The notes beneath the pieces were generated by a model. It did not search any database. It saw only the letters and a list, made by a program, of their open reading frames with translations, and was not told where the DNA came from. A stretch of DNA of 64,000 nucleotides, from assembly GCF_010367435.1 (NCBI RefSeq), contig NZ_WJWY01000004.1:32288-96287 (forward strand), written 5' to 3'. Below, in pieces: positions 26,137 to 35,397 of this stretch. Numbering within the stretch: the first letter of the stretch is position 1; the number at the start of each line of letters is the position of its first letter. The DNA comes from Fusobacterium sp. IOR10 (GTDB taxonomy: Bacteria; Fusobacteriota; Fusobacteriia; Fusobacteriales; Fusobacteriaceae). The position numbers were made by a program, and so were the translations under genes.

Positions 26137-26618
26137 ATTTCATCATCTAATATTTTTTTAGTTTTGCTTATTTCTTTACTGCCACCAAACTTTTCCATAA
26201 TTTGTGAAGCTATATCTATAACTTGATCCCACCCAAAAATTTCAGTTGGAATATCAAAATTATGAATTCCAGGATATATGTTTCTAAGTTCTTTTGATTT
26301 TAAAAAGCTTGAACAATTATACATAAGCTCGCTTGATGCCTTAATGACATGAGACAAATTTTTAATATCAATTTTTTGTGCTTCTTTTTCTTTATTTTTA
26401 TCTTTTGGCTCTTCTGTTTTCCCATCTTTTGGTTCTTCTATATCTTTACCATCAATTATTTCATTGCTATTAGCTACTATTTCCAAATATTTAAATAAGT
26501 CTTCTGTTTTAGGTTTCATAAATTCTAGATATCCATAATTTTTAATATCAATTTGAATTAACTTTAATTTTTTTGCTTCATTTTCTTTAACTTTAACTAA
26601 AAAATCTTTCATTTCCAT
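26127..26618 (-). CDS. XkdN-like tail assembly chaperone, short form
   Basis: 163 residues, highly charged, with a low-complexity middle of repeated EEPKDGKTEEPKDKNKEKE. It lies between the tail tube and the tape measure, the invariant place for tail chaperones. The zero-frame product ends KKILDDEIKN; a slippery heptamer abuts the stop. It coats the tape measure during assembly and is not in the virion (family knowledge). Confidence 0.85.
   Translation of the reverse strand: MEMKDFLVKVKENEAKKLKLIQIDIKNYGYLEFMKPKTEDLFKYLEIVANSNEIIDGKDIEEPKDGKTEEPKDKNKEKEAQKIDIKNLSHVIKASSELMYNCSSFLKSKELRNIYPGIHNFDIPTEIFGWDQVIDIASQIMEKFGGSKEISKTKKILDDEIKN
26130..26136 (-). other. Programmed -1 ribosomal frameshift site
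   Basis: On the minus strand the codons ATA AAA AAC TAA contain the heptamer A AAA AAC, a canonical X XXY YYZ slip site, directly before the zero-frame stop. The -1 frame then stays open into the tape measure start. Confidence 0.88.
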
Positions 26619-26665
26619 TTCTTTCTCCTTTTGTTAAAGGGGATACATGATCCCCTTTAAATTAA

Positions 26666-27067
26666 TTATTGTAATTCTTGAACATCTTCACATTCACCTT
26701 TTAATTCAACTTCTTGAACTTTTCTTTTTTCAAAATCAATTAAAGTTTCTTCATCAAAAGTTACTCCAATAGCTTTAAATCTTTTTTGTTTTTCTCCACT
26801 CATATTTTTATTAGCTAGAATAACATCAATATCATCACTACTAGAAAAAGCTTTAACATTTTCACTACCAATTTTCTTATAAGTTATAGCAATAGAAAAT
26901 TTGTGTCCTACTTCTACTCTTGCATTTCCTCCAGTACTTAAAGGAACATCTTCATATTCTATTTGCTTACTAATAGATCCTTTAATAATTTGTCCGACTT
27001 GCTCCCCTCGAACCCAAACATTCCCACTATTACCATTAAAAAAATCTGTTTTCTTTGTTTTTGCCAT
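26666..27067 (-). CDS. Tail tube protein (XkdM-like)
   Basis: 133 residues with FNGNSGNVWVRGEQVGQIIKG at the N-terminus and a VEVGHKFSIAITYKKIGSENV strand region, characteristic of XkdM, the inner tube subunit. It follows the sheath gene, as in other contractile phages. The in-frame copy number and order fit. Confidence 0.87.
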   Translation of the reverse strand: MAKTKKTDFFNGNSGNVWVRGEQVGQIIKGSISKQIEYEDVPLSTGGNARVEVGHKFSIAITYKKIGSENVKAFSSSDDIDVILANKNMSGEKQKRFKAIGVTFDEETLIDFEKRKVQEVELKGECEDVQELQ

Positions 27068-27085
27068 TTTTTCACCTTCCTATTC

Positions 27086-28195
27086 CTAAACAGTAAATAT
27101 TGGAAACAAAATTGATTCCATAATTCCTGGTATTTTAATTAATGTTGTTAAAAATATTTTTGTTCCTACAGTCATTTCCATAGCTTTTGTATCAGTCCAC
27201 TCTTTTACAACTTCTTCTCCAAATTTAGAATAATTAGCTATTCTTTGAGCTGTAATATCAATTACAGCCCGATTATCAAATTTAGGATCCAATATCTTAT
27301 CTATTGCTACAAGTTTAAAATATCCATTAACAGCCGATATAAATATCATTTGATTATCTAGATCATTAGAATATCTTCCTTTATAGTATTTATTCCAAGT
27401 ACTATAAATGTCGCAAAATATTAAGTCCATTTTTTCAATAGTATTAATGAACGACATATCATTTGAAATACCTTCTCCAAGAGTTTTTAAAGAATTAACT
27501 CCTCTTGCTACCTTAACTTTCCCCTCATCGTTAAATAATATAAATTCACCATTAGAAATTGCTTCGTTTAAATCATCAATTTCAGAAACTGATGAAAATA
27601 GAGTCAAATCCTTAGCAATTGCCGACATTGTAAGAGGTAGCCCTGCAAGATATCCCATCAAGTATGAAACCGCTTCTATGCCGTTCTGTTCCCCTCTGCT
27701 ATCTGAAAAAACAACTTTTTCATTAGTTAAATTAATAATATGTTGATTGTCCGTAACTATCGCTTTATAAGAAAGTATTTTATATTTTTTGAAATTATTT
27801 TTTTCTTGAGAAGCTCCCCAAGAAACCAAATCATTTTGATGATCTTTATTTTGTGAAGCAATAGCCACCCAACAATTTCTTGGAATTCTTCCCGATACTA
27901 ATTTTAATGTATCTGCTAATACTCCCTCTGTTGCCATTTTAAAAACTAGTAATTCTCTAGGTGTTCCTAAAAGAGCATCTTTTATATATCTGATGCTACT
28001 TTCTGTATAGTGATCTTGCATTTTTGTAGTTAAATCTGCAATAGATATTATCTTATCCATTACTACACCTGCCCCATTGCTAGTATCATCAACTACTATT
28101 AATACTGCTGTTCCTCTATCACCTCTTTTTACTGCACTAGCTCCTAATGCCTTGAAGATGATTTCTAATTCAGGTAATCCATTTTGTGTTGCCAT
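27086..28195 (-). CDS. Contractile tail sheath protein (XkdK-like)
   Basis: 369 residues. The N-terminal insertion-arm region includes KRGDRGTAVLIVVDDTSN, and the C-terminal part includes DITAQRIANYSKFGEEVVKEW and TVGTKIFLTTLIKIPGIMES, typical of sheath subunits. Its presence establishes a myovirus-type contractile tail. Confidence 0.9.
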   Translation of the reverse strand: MATQNGLPELEIIFKALGASAVKRGDRGTAVLIVVDDTSNGAGVVMDKIISIADLTTKMQDHYTESSIRYIKDALLGTPRELLVFKMATEGVLADTLKLVSGRIPRNCWVAIASQNKDHQNDLVSWGASQEKNNFKKYKILSYKAIVTDNQHIINLTNEKVVFSDSRGEQNGIEAVSYLMGYLAGLPLTMSAIAKDLTLFSSVSEIDDLNEAISNGEFILFNDEGKVKVARGVNSLKTLGEGISNDMSFINTIEKMDLIFCDIYSTWNKYYKGRYSNDLDNQMIFISAVNGYFKLVAIDKILDPKFDNRAVIDITAQRIANYSKFGEEVVKEWTDTKAMEMTVGTKIFLTTLIKIPGIMESILFPIFTV

Positions 28196-28198
28196 TAT

Positions 28199-28633
28199 TT
28201 ACCCCCTTCTAAACACAAGTTCTTGTGTTTTTTCTTTTTCTTCAACTGGTATTTCTTCTTCAAAATTAATATCAAAATCAAAATATAAAGTTTTATCTAC
28301 TATTGAAGAATCAATTTCTTCTATTTCTATATAAATTTTTTCTTTAATAATTAACATATTGTTATCCTGAAAAATTTCATTTAATTTTTCTAAAGTATCT
28401 AACAATTCTTCTTGATTAATTTCTTGATGTTTAGGAAAATAAACTATGTTTATAGTTGCTTCTGTTTCTCTAAATTTTTTCATTCCGTTTTTCACATTAA
28501 CATCACTTGAATAAAATTTAAAACTAGGTCTTATAAATCCTTCTTTCATATCTTGAGATTGTATTTCTATTCCTGGAAAAGCAATAGTTAATTTTTCATG
28601 AATATTTTCCAGAATGTTTTTTATAGTAATCAT
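28199..28633 (-). CDS. Tail terminator-like protein (DUF6838-like)
   Basis: 144 residues beginning MITIKNILENIHEKLTIAFP, with IRPSFKFYSS and IVYFPKHQEINQEELLDTL. This resembles the small protein preceding the sheath in Xkd-type clusters, thought to close the tail tube. Assignment is by position and general pattern. Confidence 0.68.
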   Translation of the reverse strand: MITIKNILENIHEKLTIAFPGIEIQSQDMKEGFIRPSFKFYSSDVNVKNGMKKFRETEATINIVYFPKHQEINQEELLDTLEKLNEIFQDNNMLIIKEKIYIEIEEIDSSIVDKTLYFDFDINFEEEIPVEEKEKTQELVFRRG

Positions 28634-28645
28634 TTTAGATCCTCT

Positions 28646-29062
28646 CTATTCTTCTATTAATTCATCTAAAAATTTATCTATTTCTTCGGTGAATTTCTTT
28701 TCATAATTTTTTGATGCTTTTGAAAATACTTTATATCCATCTTTATGGTCTACTTTTTCTCCTGCTTTATTCACAATGTTATGTCCATATTCAATTAAAT
28801 GGGCATGTGGAGAATAACTATAAGTTCTAACTGCTAAATCTCCCTCTGTTGTTTCAAATACTTTACCTGCTTTAATGGATTTTATATAATTCCCTGTATA
28901 TTTTTTTACCCTGGTGTTAGCCATTTTAATTGTTTCATCTTTTAATCCTTTACCAGCTTTCTTTAAAAAACTTTTAGTTTTCTTTCCACCACCAATTTCT
29001 TTAGCTATACTTAATAATTCTTGTCTTACTTTTTCAAAATCATCAATCATAATATCACTCAA
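28646..29062 (-). CDS. HK97 gp10-like head-tail protein
   Basis: 138 residues with KTKSFLKKAGKGLKDETIKM, TGNYIKSIKAG and HAHLIEYGHNIV, the pattern of HK97 gp10-type neck/tail completion proteins. It overlaps the following closure gene by 8 bases. Confidence 0.8.
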   Translation of the reverse strand: MSDIMIDDFEKVRQELLSIAKEIGGGKKTKSFLKKAGKGLKDETIKMANTRVKKYTGNYIKSIKAGKVFETTEGDLAVRTYSYSPHAHLIEYGHNIVNKAGEKVDHKDGYKVFSKASKNYEKKFTEEIDKFLDELIEE

Positions 29063-29396
29063 CCTTTAAACTAGCTCTTATTTCCAATCTATCTTTTAAA
29101 TTAAAATTAGGAATAATACTTTCTATTTCATATTTCTGGCTTTCTATAATAAGTAAATCTGTAGTTTGAATATCTTTTGTTTTTCTAATTATTATTTTTA
29201 ACCTATTTTGAGAATATTCTGTTTCCCCTTGTCCATTTTTTATAAGGCTTGTCAAAGGAATTATATTGGCCCATATTTTTTTATAGAATACTTCTTGATA
29301 TGAAACCCCTAAGCTTGTATTTATTTTTTCTTTTCTCCGAACCTCTATTCTATTATTTAATCTGCTTGAAAGATCCTGTTCATTTCTCTTATACAT
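29055..29396 (-). CDS. Head-closure/head-tail adaptor protein
   Basis: About 113 residues, beta-rich, with RLNNRIEVRRKEKINTSLG, VFYKKIWANIIPL and a late KYEIESIIPNFNLKDRLEI. These match SPP1 gp16-type adaptors. ATG 29396 follows AAGAGG; the frame extends to 29414 but that ATG has no binding site and abuts an odd repeat. Confidence 0.8.
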   Translation of the reverse strand: MYKRNEQDLSSRLNNRIEVRRKEKINTSLGVSYQEVFYKKIWANIIPLTSLIKNGQGETEYSQNRLKIIIRKTKDIQTTDLLIIESQKYEIESIIPNFNLKDRLEIRASLKVE

Positions 29397-29412
29397 AAAA
29401 TACCTCTTTTTC

Positions 29413-29429
29413 ATTTCGTGACTTCCGAA
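29413..29429. repeat. 17-bp repeat shared with the tail hub gene
   Basis: ATTTCGTGACTTCCGAA here, in the gap between capsid and adaptor genes, is identical to 22825-22841 inside the hub gene. Its GC content is higher than its surroundings. Function unknown. Confidence 0.6.
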
Positions 29430-29448
29430 CTCAATTATCTAAAGAATA

Positions 29449-29468
29449 AAGCAGGTTAAACCTGCCTT
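29449..29468 (-). terminator. Weak hairpin after the capsid gene
   Basis: GCAGGT and ACCTGC pair across three bases just below the capsid stop, followed on the minus strand by TTTATTCTTT. It may partly terminate and so raise capsid output relative to downstream genes. Confidence 0.5.
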
Positions 29469-29471
29469 ATT

Positions 29472-30563
29472 TTAGAATTCAAGTTTTTTAATACTTCTTG
29501 TAATGCCTTTAACAAAACCAACTCTTTCTAGGACTCTTAATTTTATAGTATCTGTTGTAAATCCAGCTTCTCCTGACTTAGCTACTGTTATTTTAGATCT
29601 TTCAGCAACTTTAACGGCTTCTTTAAATGATAAAGAATAGAATATCTTATTTTTACCAGATGTTGGAGCAAGTAAAGCGTCATCTACAGTTAATAATTCT
29701 TTAGAATTATAGTAGTATTTTCCATCTTTTTCTGTAACTAAATTAAGTGGTCTATCTTGTTTATCTTTTAAGTTTTTTAAATATGCATACCCTGTTAAGT
29801 TAGTTAGTGTTACTAAAGAGTTTTTATATGCAGGTAAAGCTTTATCCATTACATTATTTAAATCTTCATATCCCGCTCCTACAACAGCCACAGCATTATT
29901 TTTTATTATTTTTAGTATCTTTTCATTGTCTAATCTAGCCGATAATTCTGAAAAATTCTTTTTACACATATTTTCTATTTGTATTTCAGCATCTTCAACT
30001 AATTCAGATGAAAGAGTTTGAATTAAACCATGTTTAGCACATTTGAAAGGTATATCTGTAGTAATTAAGCTTCCTTCTATTATGTTATCTCCTTCTGCTA
30101 TTTCTTTTAGTTCATTTTGATCTAAATCAATTACAGGCATTGTCCCCTCATCCTTTGTAACTGGGATAATGTCGCAATATCCTCTTAAAGAACCAAATCC
30201 TTTTCTTATTTCTATTAATTCTTTGATAAATTGTTTTGGTAATACAGCAGCATTCCCATCTGTTTTCACAACTGCTCTTTCTTCTTCAGAAATTGGATAT
30301 TTTTCAGGATTATTAAGCATTAATTTTGTAATAGATCTCATTTCTGATATTTCTTTTTTACCTGTTTCTGGAGCAACCACTTTTTTATTTATTAGAAATT
30401 CCTTTTCTCTTAATTCTTGTTCTTCCAACAAAGAAATTAAGCTTTTTACTTGTTCGATTTCAACTTTTATTCCTTTAGCACCTTCAACATCCCTTGCTTC
30501 TATTTTTTTTCTCATTTCCTCGGTTTTTCTTGCTAATTCTGCTCTTAATTCTGCTAATCCCAT
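29472..30563 (-). CDS. HK97-type major capsid protein
   Basis: 363 residues: an N-terminal scaffolding coiled coil (about 1-75) that is normally removed, then the capsid fold with VLPKQFIKELIEIRKGFGSL and EGTMPVIDLDQNEL. It lies directly after the prohead protease, and the scaffold-capsid fusion matches phages without a separate scaffold gene. Confidence 0.9.
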   Translation of the reverse strand: MGLAELRAELARKTEEMRKKIEARDVEGAKGIKVEIEQVKSLISLLEEQELREKEFLINKKVVAPETGKKEISEMRSITKLMLNNPEKYPISEEERAVVKTDGNAAVLPKQFIKELIEIRKGFGSLRGYCDIIPVTKDEGTMPVIDLDQNELKEIAEGDNIIEGSLITTDIPFKCAKHGLIQTLSSELVEDAEIQIENMCKKNFSELSARLDNEKILKIIKNNAVAVVGAGYEDLNNVMDKALPAYKNSLVTLTNLTGYAYLKNLKDKQDRPLNLVTEKDGKYYYNSKELLTVDDALLAPTSGKNKIFYSLSFKEAVKVAERSKITVAKSGEAGFTTDTIKLRVLERVGFVKGITRSIKKLEF

Positions 30564-30576
30564 TTATATACTCCTT

Positions 30577-31164
30577 TTATATTAATTTATATAGTTCATA
30601 ATCTAGTTTTAATTCTTTTAGTTCTAACGATTTCTTTCTTTCTTCTGATATCAAACCCTTTTCCCTTGTAAAAACTTCTGTATCTTCATATGCAGGATTG
30701 CATAAAATGGATCCTTCATATAATTCTACTTTTTTAACTACTCTCGTAAAAATATCATTTTCATAGTCATAGTTTAGATCTTCTTCTAAACAACTAAATC
30801 CAAAACTGCATCCTTGTATTAGCCCGTTTCTGACAAGTTCAACAACATCTCTACCATAGCTTACATTAATATTAATTGTTGCTTTAAACCTCAATCCTAT
30901 ATTATCAGTGCATAATTCTAATTGGCTTGTTTTTGTTGATGCTAATGGTTTCGCCCAATCATGGTGGTATAATAGAAAAATATTATGTCCATCTGCTAAA
31001 GTATCATCAAATGCAGCTCTATCTATTGATTCGAAATACCCTTCGAATAATTCAGTTTTAGAATTAAATTTAGCTATATATCCTTCTACTTCCACTGTAT
31101 CTTTATCATCTTTTTTAACTTCTCTAATTTCATAATTGCTAACTTTTCTTTTCTCTAATGACAT
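30577..31164 (-). CDS. HK97 family prohead protease
   Basis: 195 residues with the catalytic His in LYHHDWAKPLAST and the catalytic Ser in GLIQGCSFGF (U35 fold), plus ILCNPAYEDTEV near the end. It processes the capsid scaffold during maturation. Located between connector and capsid genes. Confidence 0.9.
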   Translation of the reverse strand: MSLEKRKVSNYEIREVKKDDKDTVEVEGYIAKFNSKTELFEGYFESIDRAAFDDTLADGHNIFLLYHHDWAKPLASTKTSQLELCTDNIGLRFKATININVSYGRDVVELVRNGLIQGCSFGFSCLEEDLNYDYENDIFTRVVKKVELYEGSILCNPAYEDTEVFTREKGLISEERKKSLELKELKLDYELYKLI

Positions 31165-31181
31165 TTATTCACCTCCTTATT

Positions 31182-31457
31182 TTAAAAATTTGATAATTTA
31201 TCAAGTATACTTGTTACAATCACATCTTTTTTTGTTCCAACCTGTATTTCTGTTCCTCTGCTTGAATATAAATCATTAATAATCTTTAACTGTAAAATAC
31301 TGGCCAATTTAATTGCTTTTTTATCTTTTTTATATTTATCTCCAACCATAGAAGTTATATAAATTTCTGATGTTTCAATAAGTGTTTCTATATAGCCATC
31401 ATCATCATCATTATCTATTCTCATATGATGCTTAACTGTATCTAAAGTTATTTCCAT
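31182..31457 (-). CDS. Head-tail connector protein (gp6-like)
   Basis: 91 residues, mainly helical. The N-terminal LDTVKHHMRIDNDDDDGYIE and the later AIKLASILQLKIINDLYSSR fit the HK97 gp6 group that forms the ring below the portal. It abuts the portal gene with no gap. Confidence 0.82.
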   Translation of the reverse strand: MEITLDTVKHHMRIDNDDDDGYIETLIETSEIYITSMVGDKYKKDKKAIKLASILQLKIINDLYSSRGTEIQVGTKKDVIVTSILDKLSNF

Positions 31458-32696
31458 TTATTTGTCTCCTTTATTTTGATAGCTTACTTTTCCTTCTAAT
31501 AAATCTTTTAACAATATTTGTCCTGAAGGTAGTGTTACAATAGGATCTCCACCAATTAACTTTAATCCTAAAATTCTTCTTGCTGTATCTAAATCATAAA
31601 CTCCATTTTTAACAAAACTGTTAATAATTTCAGCTTGAGTTTTTGCATCTGTTCTAAGCATTGTATTTATATTAAATCTTATTTTATATCCTTTTCTTCT
31701 CTCTTTTTGTGTTAATAATTTCCAATCCATTTCCTGTTCTATTCCTTGGAATATAACTTGTAAACAATCACCTAAAAACTGTAAATTATCCTGTTCTTCA
31801 CTTTTTGCATTTTCTTTTACCCAACCTAATTTTGAAAGAGGAACATGAAAACTCATAGCAATTTCTTCTTTTGTTAGTTTTCTTAATTCTACAAATTGTG
31901 CATCTGCTAAACTTAAATTTAGAGGTTTCACTTCATAACCAGCAGGCATTGTAAATACTCTTTCAGTTGCTGAGAACATTCTATTAAATTTATCTTGAAT
32001 TTTTTTTAATTCAGATTCTTCTTTAATTTGTGATGTTAATTGAACTACTATTTTATTAGTTAATCCATTACTAAATAATTTATTTAAATAGTTTTGAGAT
32101 TTGATTGAACTATCTAAGCTTTCTTTTGTAACTGTTTTGTTTGCTTTTGCCTCTATTCCGTTAAAAGTAAAATCTTTAAGGATTATCAATTCATTATCTA
32201 AACAATCCATGTAAGATGTTGTTCCTGGAACAGAAACTGTATATAGAACCTTATTTATTACTGAATAATCAAACATTCTTTTATCATCTATTACTACACT
32301 TTCAATCTTTACTGGATATAGCCCTTCTATTTTTCCATCAGATTTTCTATTAATATATAAACCAGCTATTCCATAATGCCTAGATAGTGATATAAAAGCT
32401 TTATAACAATCAATTGCAGACATACATGGATTAGGCCTTAATCTTAATAAATCAAATAAATAATGATCTTTTTCTACAAATTCTCCCTTATCAGTTTTCT
32501 TTTTTAGTTGTAAATTACATTTTGCTATTGATTCAGAAATTATTTTAATACATGAAAAATATGTAGATTCTTTAATATCAGTTGAAAAAGTATCATAGCC
32601 ATGTTCAAAAGAAAAAATATCTTTCCAATCGTTAAAATCAACTGTAGAATCTCTTTTTCTTAAGAAACCTTTAAAATAATTTTTTATTCTTTTCAT
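31458..32696 (-). CDS. Portal protein (HK97 family)
   Basis: 412 residues, with SLSRHYGIAGLYINRKSDGKI in the clip/wing region and FHVPLSKLGWVKENAKSEEQ, then NTMLRTDAKTQAEIINSFV, typical of HK97 portals. The dodecameric portal is the DNA entry channel. It follows the terminase and precedes the connector. Confidence 0.9.
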   Translation of the reverse strand: MKRIKNYFKGFLRKRDSTVDFNDWKDIFSFEHGYDTFSTDIKESTYFSCIKIISESIAKCNLQLKKKTDKGEFVEKDHYLFDLLRLRPNPCMSAIDCYKAFISLSRHYGIAGLYINRKSDGKIEGLYPVKIESVVIDDKRMFDYSVINKVLYTVSVPGTTSYMDCLDNELIILKDFTFNGIEAKANKTVTKESLDSSIKSQNYLNKLFSNGLTNKIVVQLTSQIKEESELKKIQDKFNRMFSATERVFTMPAGYEVKPLNLSLADAQFVELRKLTKEEIAMSFHVPLSKLGWVKENAKSEEQDNLQFLGDCLQVIFQGIEQEMDWKLLTQKERRKGYKIRFNINTMLRTDAKTQAEIINSFVKNGVYDLDTARRILGLKLIGGDPIVTLPSGQILLKDLLEGKVSYQNKGDK

Positions 32697-32709
32697 TTAC
32701 TCTCCTTGC

Positions 32710-34392
32710 TTACCAACTAGTTTCTTCTAAAGCTTTAATTGCATCATATTCTTGTTTCTGAATATATAATCTACTATATCCAAATATTGCCGCTACAGCT
32801 AAATCTATTCTAGTTTTATTTTTATTTACTTTTTCTAGCATAATATCTCCTGTCATATGTTTAGCCTTAGCTTTTGCATTAGCCATACACCAATCTAAAA
32901 GTTTGTTCTTTTCATAAAATATCTTTCCACCATAAACATCATTTCTAAATGATTTTGTAGGTGCTGATAGCTCTGTATAAGTCTGTTTTACAACTTCAAC
33001 TCTATAATCTTCTGATAAATTCTGTAAGTTTTGAATAAAGTTATAAGGATCACTACAAATACAAATGATATTACATTCATATACTGTTTCTATTTCTCTT
33101 ATTTTTGATTCTAGTAAGTTGTAATCTATATAATTTCCAGAAACTATTGTGCAATAACCTAATTTTTCCATTTCTCTATAATCTATTTTTTCTCTTCTTG
33201 ATTCCAAACTTTTTTCTGGTAAAAAAGCATGAGCCTTTATATAATAATTTCCATGCTCTTCAAACATCATATTTAAAGCTGTTAAATCTGTTGTTAAAGA
33301 ACAGTCTGTTGAAACTACAACATTTTTTCCTTTAAAATCTATTTTTTCTAGTTCTCCTTTTTTCCAATATGAAATATCTAAAAACTTTTCTTCAGATTCA
33401 TTTTGTAAAAAGTTGTTCATATTTTTAGTTATATATTCATTCTTTTCCGTAGGCTTTAATTTAGCTTTTTTTCTGTTCCTTCTAATTTGTTCGTAGTTTT
33501 CTTCAATCCGCAATGGATTAGCTTGATACATCCCCGTATCATTCCATAAATGTTCTTTATAGGCATAATAAAGCAATGCAAATTGGTTTTCATCATCAAT
33601 CCCACCTTTAAAAACACTCCTAATATACTCAATATCCGTTTCCATAATTGATGAAAAAATATTATAAGCTGTAGTAGTTCTAAATATTAAAGGATTTAGT
33701 ACATTTAATTGTCCTGATTTCATAGCATTAAAGTTATCAGGATCTTCAAAATTTCCATGTTCATCACTTACAAACGCGCTTGGTCTAATCGAGTTATTTT
33801 TTCCGCTTTCTGCTGTTCGTGGCAAAAAGAAATTTCCTGTAAGCTTGCATTCTATGATTCCTGTTTTGGTTTTTGAAATTGTAAAATGTTCTGCTATAAC
33901 AGGACTAGCATTTAAAACTTGAACCATTGCTTTTCTTAATTCGGCTGCTAATTCTTTAGTTAAACAAATTGAATAAAACTCTGAATACTCTTGTTCTGTT
34001 AGCATTAGCAAAATAAATATAATTGCTACTAAATTAGTTTTTGCATTTTTCCTGGCAATAAATAAAGTGATATCATTATTTTTAAATTTATATGGTTTGT
34101 CTTTATATCTAAACAAAAATATACCCGCAAGAAGTAAACATTGAAAGTTTTTTAAATTTTTTAAAACTGGTTGTCCTGCTACAAATCCAGTTGCAAAATT
34201 AAAAAGTTTTAATAAATCATTTATTTTTTCTAGTTCGTTTAAATTTGCATAATATTTAAATTCTTTTTTATACTGATTAACTAAAAAGTCCTCTTTGAAA
34301 ATTTTACATTGTGTTTCTACTTCCCAAGTGGTAACTTCTTTTCCAGAAATAACATCATCACAATACCGTAAAGCTCTATCTAATAAAATCAT
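32710..34392 (-). CDS. Large terminase subunit
   Basis: 560 residues. The ATPase part has a Walker A-like FIARKNAKTNLVA near 108-120 (consensus Gly/Lys-Ser replaced by Ala/Lys-Thr) and RPSAFVSDEHGNFEDP as the acidic motif. The nuclease part begins VVVSTDCSLTTDLTAL. It packages DNA into the prohead. The ATG overlaps the small subunit stop by four bases. Confidence 0.9.
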   Translation of the reverse strand: MILLDRALRYCDDVISGKEVTTWEVETQCKIFKEDFLVNQYKKEFKYYANLNELEKINDLLKLFNFATGFVAGQPVLKNLKNFQCLLLAGIFLFRYKDKPYKFKNNDITLFIARKNAKTNLVAIIFILLMLTEQEYSEFYSICLTKELAAELRKAMVQVLNASPVIAEHFTISKTKTGIIECKLTGNFFLPRTAESGKNNSIRPSAFVSDEHGNFEDPDNFNAMKSGQLNVLNPLIFRTTTAYNIFSSIMETDIEYIRSVFKGGIDDENQFALLYYAYKEHLWNDTGMYQANPLRIEENYEQIRRNRKKAKLKPTEKNEYITKNMNNFLQNESEEKFLDISYWKKGELEKIDFKGKNVVVSTDCSLTTDLTALNMMFEEHGNYYIKAHAFLPEKSLESRREKIDYREMEKLGYCTIVSGNYIDYNLLESKIREIETVYECNIICICSDPYNFIQNLQNLSEDYRVEVVKQTYTELSAPTKSFRNDVYGGKIFYEKNKLLDWCMANAKAKAKHMTGDIMLEKVNKNKTRIDLAVAAIFGYSRLYIQKQEYDAIKALEETSW

Positions 34393-34832
34393 CTTTTTAA
34401 AATCTTAAGTACAGGATCTTTATTTTTATTTTTTAATGATGATACTATTGATGATATTCTACTTCTTGATTGGGGACTTAATCCTAACTCACTACATAAT
34501 CTTAAAAATTGTTTCATATATTGATCTTGTATTTTCATAGCATCTTTATTAAGAGGACTTTTATTTAATATGTTTTCTGAAAATGCTATTCTGTCTAAAG
34601 ATATTGCACATGCAGACAATACATATACATCTAAATTTGATAGGATCTCACTACCTTCTAATTCTTTTACAAGTTCATAAAATAATTTTTGTTGATTCTG
34701 ATTTAAATGTGCAGCAGGTTTTATATTGTCTGATTTTCCTTTTAATTTTTCTTCTGATTTTTTTCTTTTTTCTTTATCTGCTTTAGACATATGAGAATTA
34801 GATAAATTTATATTCTTTGCTGGCCTTCCCAT
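34389..34832 (-). CDS. Small terminase subunit (P27 family-like)
   Basis: 147 residues beginning MGRPAKN, the usual start of P27-type small terminases, with a C-terminal LGLSPQSRSRISSIVSSL typical of the family. The start at 34832 follows GAGGTG; an in-frame ATG at 34943 also has a strong AGGGGGG site and would add 37 basic residues, so both are possible. Confidence 0.83.
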   Translation of the reverse strand: MGRPAKNINLSNSHMSKADKEKRKKSEEKLKGKSDNIKPAAHLNQNQQKLFYELVKELEGSEILSNLDVYVLSACAISLDRIAFSENILNKSPLNKDAMKIQDQYMKQFLRLCSELGLSPQSRSRISSIVSSLKNKNKDPVLKILKR

Positions 34833-34950
34833 TTCTGTCACCTCTATTTTTTCTTTTTTTGCAATAAACTTTTCATTTTCGGGGATTTTTTTCACTGATT
34901 GTAATGCTAAACGGTGTTGGAATTTCTTTAAAAACCTTTGCATGCCCCCC

Positions 34951-35397
34951 CTATAAGAAGTTTGCTTTGAATTCTTTTATTATAGTGAATAGATGCTCTT
35001 GCAGCTTTCTTTTTTCTTTTAAAGAACTATTGTATATACTATGAACTTGAATATGATTAGAAGGTGATAGAAGAACTAAGTTTTCTATATCATACATTCT
35101 ATTGCTATCATCTTTAACCTCTATGATATGGTGTCCTATGTTGCCTGGTATAATGTTTCCCGTCTTGTACAACTCATAGATATCTAATCCATAGAATTTA
35201 TTAACTGCAGCTTTTCTTAAGGCTTTCCAAGAGTTACTGTGATAAAACTTATCTCTTTCTTTATCTCTTTTATTTCTGTCATAATTTCTATCGTTTTTCT
35301 TTTTCACTTTATGCTTAGATTCTTTTTTCTCTTTACAATTACATTTAGATCCATACTCATATCTGTTTCCGCAGTATTGACATTTAACCAATATCAT
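34951..35397 (-). CDS. HNH endonuclease
   Basis: 148 residues. N-terminal CQYCGN and CNC could bind zinc; a lysine-rich linker follows; then the HNH core IGHHIIEVKDDSNRMYDIEN and LVLLSPSNHIQVHSIY. HNH nucleases next to terminase genes nick DNA during cos-type packaging. Position and motif agree. Confidence 0.9.
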   Translation of the reverse strand: MILVKCQYCGNRYEYGSKCNCKEKKESKHKVKKKNDRNYDRNKRDKERDKFYHSNSWKALRKAAVNKFYGLDIYELYKTGNIIPGNIGHHIIEVKDDSNRMYDIENLVLLSPSNHIQVHSIYNSSLKEKRKLQEHLFTIIKEFKANFL

